Program-made: the position numbers and the translations under genes
Notes under the pieces: model-generated
What the model was told of the DNA's origin: nothing
The model's database searches: none
The model's input: only the letters and a program-made list of their open reading frames with translations
In this document: positions 61,087-64,000 of the stretch, piece by piece
How positions within the stretch are numbered: the stretch's first letter is position 1
Layout: every line of letters begins with the position of its first letter
Assembly (NCBI RefSeq): GCF_011046245.1
Contig: NZ_CP049244.1
Span: 62,001 to 126,000, forward strand
Reading direction: 5' to 3'
DNA from: Allorhizobium pseudoryzae
Lineage (GTDB): Bacteria > Pseudomonadota > Alphaproteobacteria > Rhizobiales > Rhizobiaceae
Length of the DNA: 64,000 nt

Positions 61087-61884
61087 TCAGTTTGCCTGAT
61101 CCTTCGGCTCCGCCATGCGGCGGTGGGCCGCCGCCAGGACGCCGGATGGCGTGACATTGGCGAGCGTCGATTGCAGCTTGTTTTTCCAGCCGGTCACCAC
61201 GTCGCCTTCGCCATCCATCATCGCCTCATAGCCGAGACGTGCCACCATGGCCGGATCATCCTTCTTCATCTGGCCGATCGAGGTGTTTTCCAGGTCCGCC
61301 CGATCGAAGAACTCAGTATCGGTCGGACCGGGCATGAGACAGGTGACCGTCACACCGGTCCCCTTGAGCTCGTCCCGAATGGCCAGCGAGAAGCTGTTGA
61401 TGAACGCCTTGGTGGCGTTGTAGACCGCCTGGAAGCTTCCCGGCATAAAACCTGCGATGGAGCCGGTCAGCAGGATCTTCCCCTCACCGCGGTTGCGCAT
61501 CTGGTTGCCGATCGCATGAACCAGCATGATCGTGCCAGAGACATTGGTATCCACCACACGCTGCGCCCGTTGCAGATCCTCGTCCAGAAATGCCTCGCCC
61601 AGACCCCGACCGGTATTGGCCATCAGCAGATCGACCGGCCTCTGGAGGGATTGTATGGCCGCTACGAGACGCCGCACGCCCTCCGGCGTCGCGAGATCGA
61701 CTTCGATCGGGTGCACCGCGCAACCGAACTCCTTCAACTGTGCGGCTGCCCGTTGAATGTCGTTTTCGTCGGCGGCGATGACGAGGTCATAACCATCCTG
61801 TGCGGCACGTTTGGCGAGTTCGTAACCGATTCCTGTCGAGGCCCCCGTCACGACAGCAAGCCCCTTGCCTGTCTGCGTGTCCAT
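61087..61884 (-). CDS. Short-chain dehydrogenase/reductase
   Basis: 265 residues, classical SDR fold. Cofactor motif TGASTGIGYELAKR (about 14-27) and a strand end VIAADEND; active site Ser in ILLTGSIAGFMPG and Tyr-x-x-x-Lys in YNATKAFI. After the active site comes MPGPTDTEFFDRADLE. The substrate is unknown. It lies 15 bases downstream of the zinc alcohol dehydrogenase gene and is probably co-transcribed. AGGAGA precedes the start. Confidence 0.92.
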   Translation of the reverse strand: MDTQTGKGLAVVTGASTGIGYELAKRAAQDGYDLVIAADENDIQRAAAQLKEFGCAVHPIEVDLATPEGVRRLVAAIQSLQRPVDLLMANTGRGLGEAFLDEDLQRAQRVVDTNVSGTIMLVHAIGNQMRNRGEGKILLTGSIAGFMPGSFQAVYNATKAFINSFSLAIRDELKGTGVTVTCLMPGPTDTEFFDRADLENTSIGQMKKDDPAMVARLGYEAMMDGEGDVVTGWKNKLQSTLANVTPSGVLAAAHRRMAEPKDQAN

Positions 61885-61899
61885 TGGTGTTTCTCCTGA

Positions 61900-63069
61900 T
61901 CAGGGTTTCAGCACGACCTTGATGCAACCGTCCTGTTTGTCCCGAAAGGTCTTGTAGAGGGCCGGACCATCTTCCAGCGTACCGCGATGGGTGATGACGA
62001 AGGACGGGTCGATATCCCCGTTGACGATGCGATCCATCAGGAGCGGCAGGTATCGCTGCACCGGCGTCTGGGCCATCCGGAAGGTCAGCCCGCGATTGAC
62101 GGCGGAACCCATCGGCATCTTGTCGAGGAAACCACCATAGACGCCGACGATCGAGACGGTTCCGAAATTGCGGCAGCAGTGGATCGCTTGGCGCAGCACG
62201 TGCGGCCGGTCAGTGCCGAGATAGGCGGCGACCTTGATGCGGTCCCAGCGCGAATCCCAGCTGGCGGATGCATCCGCTTCGGTGCCGACCGCGTCGATGC
62301 AGGCATCGGCGCCGCGCCCGCCGGTCAGCTCCATGATCTCCTCGTAGATATCGTCTTCGAGGAAATCGAGCGTCAGCGCGCCGGAGGCCTCCGCCAGGCG
62401 CAGACGCTCCGGAACCGCATCGATTGCAATCACCCGTTCCGCGCCAAGCATGAATGCGGATTTGATCGCCATCTGGCCGACCGGACCGCATCCCCAGATC
62501 GCGATCGTATCGCCCGGCTGGATGTTGCAGAAGTCAGCGGCCATATAGCCGGTCGGAAAGATGTCCGAGAGGAACAGGACCTGTTCGTCCGTCAGACCTT
62601 CCGGAACCTTGATCGGCCCCACATTCGCATAGGGAACGCGCAGATATTCAGCTTGGCCGCCGGCATAGCCGCCCAGCAGGTGCGAATAACCGAACAGGCC
62701 GGCGGGCGAGTTGCCCCACATCTTCGATACCTTGGCCGCATCGGGATTGGAGCGCTCGCAGCCGGAGAAGAAACCGCGCTGGCAGAAGAAACACTCGCCG
62801 CAGGAGATGGTGAAGGGCACAACGACGCGGTCCCCCACTTTGAGCTTGGAGTTCTCCCGTCCGACCTCCACCACTTCGCCCATGGTTTCATGGCCCATCA
62901 CGTCGCACTTGTGCATGTCCGGCATTACGCCGTCATACAGGTGGAGATCGGAGCCACAGATGGCGCAGGCGGTGACACGAATGATGGCGTCACGGCCGTC
63001 TTCTATCTTCGGCTCGGGCACGCTTTCACAGCGGATATCGTGCTTTCCATGCCAGGTCAGTGCTTTCAC
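61900..63069 (-). CDS. Zinc-dependent alcohol dehydrogenase (formaldehyde dehydrogenase-like MDR)
   Basis: 389 residues, medium-chain dehydrogenase. Catalytic zinc site in [13 protein letters not shown] and [12 protein letters not shown]; structural zinc cysteines in [23 protein letters not shown]-binding motif [27 protein letters not shown]. The long form with the [24 protein letters not shown] insert is that of the glutathione-independent formaldehyde dehydrogenase-like group. Start GTG at 63069 with GGAGAGAG upstream gives [14 protein letters not shown]; a TTG at 63090 is less likely. Probably one operon with the SDR gene. Confidence 0.92.
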   Translation of the reverse strand: MKALTWHGKHDIRCESVPEPKIEDGRDAIIRVTACAICGSDLHLYDGVMPDMHKCDVMGHETMGEVVEVGRENSKLKVGDRVVVPFTISCGECFFCQRGFFSGCERSNPDAAKVSKMWGNSPAGLFGYSHLLGGYAGGQAEYLRVPYANVGPIKVPEGLTDEQVLFLSDIFPTGYMAADFCNIQPGDTIAIWGCGPVGQMAIKSAFMLGAERVIAIDAVPERLRLAEASGALTLDFLEDDIYEEIMELTGGRGADACIDAVGTEADASASWDSRWDRIKVAAYLGTDRPHVLRQAIHCCRNFGTVSIVGVYGGFLDKMPMGSAVNRGLTFRMAQTPVQRYLPLLMDRIVNGDIDPSFVITHRGTLEDGPALYKTFRDKQDGCIKVVLKP

Positions 63070-63146
63070 GCGCTCTCTCCATCGTTTCAAGACTGGAGAC
63101 AGCCGAACAGGTCACGCCCCGTAATGTTCCGGTGGGGCGTTGAATG

Positions 63147-63413
63147 CTAAGAGCCTGTCACAAAGCGAAGCCCGAGTTCCGTCAAGGTCCGGCGTGCGAC
63201 CTCGCAGTCGAACCGCGCGCCGTCATCCAGCACCAGGACCAAGGCATCCGGAACGGAATGCGCGTTCTCGATCGTGACGCGGGCGCCTGTCTTGGACATG
63301 TCGCGGACGACGACATTGATCGTGCTGTGGCCATTGTTGAAGACGATCCTGGCCCCCTTCAGCATGCGCCGCCGCGGAGCGGGTGAAGAGATTTCGTCCA
63401 TGGTAATCCTCAT
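63147..63413 (-). CDS. PilZ-domain protein
   Basis: 88 residues, a single PilZ domain, the usual cyclic di-GMP receptor. The motif pair is present: RRRMLKGARI near the N-terminus and DMSKTGARV (D/N-x-S-x-x-G) about residue 38, with a closing RRTLTELGLRFV. Start at 63413 or at the internal Met at 63401. No partner domain, so it is an adaptor-like protein whose target is unknown. Confidence 0.85.
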   Translation of the reverse strand: MRITMDEISSPAPRRRMLKGARIVFNNGHSTINVVVRDMSKTGARVTIENAHSVPDALVLVLDDGARFDCEVARRTLTELGLRFVTGS

Positions 63414-63610
63414 GCGTACACTTCCGCAGCGAGCACTTGATGCTGCACCGCACTGCAGCCTAGGTATTCACAGCTTCGTGATCTATGGATCAGAGGCTGC
63501 ATCGGGAGATGCCCTCCCTTCTCGCGCGATATTTCGGCCTATTCGCAGCGGTTGGCTCTTGAAACCTGAAGCATCTGCTGCACATAGCCCGAAAATCTAA
63601 AGATCTAAGG

Positions 63611-64000
63611 TGAGCAGAGAGACCGTTTCGCGTGGATTTGCAGAGCATATCGAGGAAGCCCGCGGTTCTCGTCCTGGAAGACGACATGCTGCTGGCGATG
63701 GACATGGAAGACCATCTCACCGACCTTGGATACCATGTCGAAGGACCGTTTAGCCGCGTGGACCAGACCCTCCACGCCATTCCCTCTCTCAACATCATTG
63801 GCGCCGTGGTCGATCTCAACCTCAACGGGGAGTTCTCGTTCCCCGTGATCGAGGCGCTGCACCTTCGCCAGATCCCGGTGATCGTGTGCAGCGGCTATGC
63901 TGAACTGCCCGGCCTCAAGGCAAGGCTATCGGGCATCCCGCTGATCGCCAAGCCATGGAACCCCGACAAACTGGCACAGCTAGTGTCGGACGTTTTCGAG
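63611..64000 (+). CDS. Response-regulator receiver protein, 3' end cut by the window edge
   Basis: The frame from the GTG at 63611 runs open to the window end (130 codons). It is an intact CheY-type receiver: acidic pair in VLVLEDDMLLAMDM, phospho-acceptor Asp68 in AVVDLNLNGE, Ser in VIVCSGYAE at the switch position, and Lys114 in LIAKPW. The DLNLNGE form is common in stand-alone rhizobial receivers. Start is uncertain; AAGG lies directly before it and no upstream ATG exists before the stop at 63560. A C-terminal output domain, if any, is outside the window. Confidence 0.85.

Noticed and set aside
1..64000. Search for CRISPR arrays, tRNA genes, insertion sequences, phage or toxin-antitoxin genes
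   Set aside because: No regularly spaced repeats, no tRNA-like cloverleaf with CCA or T-loop motif, and no transposase, integrase or phage motif was noticed. A tool-based scan (tRNAscan, Infernal, ISfinder) was not possible here.

Overview
The window looks like part of the genome (chromosome or large replicon) of a member of the Rhizobiales, most likely Rhizobiaceae. The evidence is the high GC content, the RopA/Omp2-type porin, a malonate locus in the matPQMAB order known from Sinorhizobium, and the dense packing of ABC and TRAP importers each paired with its own local regulator. I see no tRNA, rRNA, insertion sequence, phage gene or CRISPR array. The window opens inside a HAD hydrolase gene and closes inside a response-regulator gene.

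Layout. (1) 1-4773: a HAD hydrolase and a complete family-1 sugar ABC importer. (2) 4786-16255: a peptidoglycan-fragment (muropeptide/amino sugar) uptake and recycling locus. It has a MurR/RpiR-type regulator facing a MurA-like enolpyruvyl transferase, then a BadF-type amino sugar kinase, MurQ etherase, a complete Dpp/Opp-type peptide ABC importer with a fused double ATPase, an SxxK serine hydrolase and AnmK. The murR-murA promoter region and the murQ promoter share a two-element site (GGAAT-N5-ATTCS, then GGAAT starting 32 bp later), a good candidate operator. (3) 16777-23441: malonate regulator, TRAP importer, malonyl-CoA decarboxylase and malonyl-CoA synthetase (matR, matPQMAB). (4) 23565-28331: a GntR regulator, a second TRAP importer and a DapA-family lyase of unknown substrate. 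(5) 28594-34944: small or single genes: a degenerate receiver protein, a 62-residue charged protein, a cold-shock protein with a long leader, an FAD/NAD(P)-binding protein, a MOSC protein, a porin, and a GntR regulator. (6) 34955-47499: an acidic-polysaccharide utilisation locus with a discoidin-like protein, a heparinase II/III-like protein, a sugar ABC importer, a GH88 unsaturated glucuronyl hydrolase, a YesL/DUF624 membrane protein, a DUF2264 protein and an unusual hexapeptide acyltransferase fused to an alpha-helical domain. (7) 47527-50237: a P-loop sugar/nucleoside-type kinase and a chemoreceptor. (8) 50312-54914: a PaoABC-type molybdenum aldehyde oxidoreductase with a divergent TetR regulator and a perfect 14-bp palindrome between them. 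(9) 54926-60219: a galactofuranose-type ABC importer (ytfQRT-yjfF) with its FadR-family regulator as the last gene of the operon; a perfect FadR-type operator lies on the predicted -10 of the operon promoter. (10) 60393-64000: Cu-Zn superoxide dismutase, a short-chain dehydrogenase, a zinc alcohol dehydrogenase, a PilZ protein and a truncated response regulator.

Most blocks have the same design: local regulator, importer, and the enzymes that process what is imported. Five of the six genes for transporter binding proteins are followed directly by a strong GC hairpin. Starts were chosen by ribosome binding site, coupling overlap and family alignment; where they differ from the longest frame this is stated. 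No database search was possible, so family names rest on motifs visible in the sequence.
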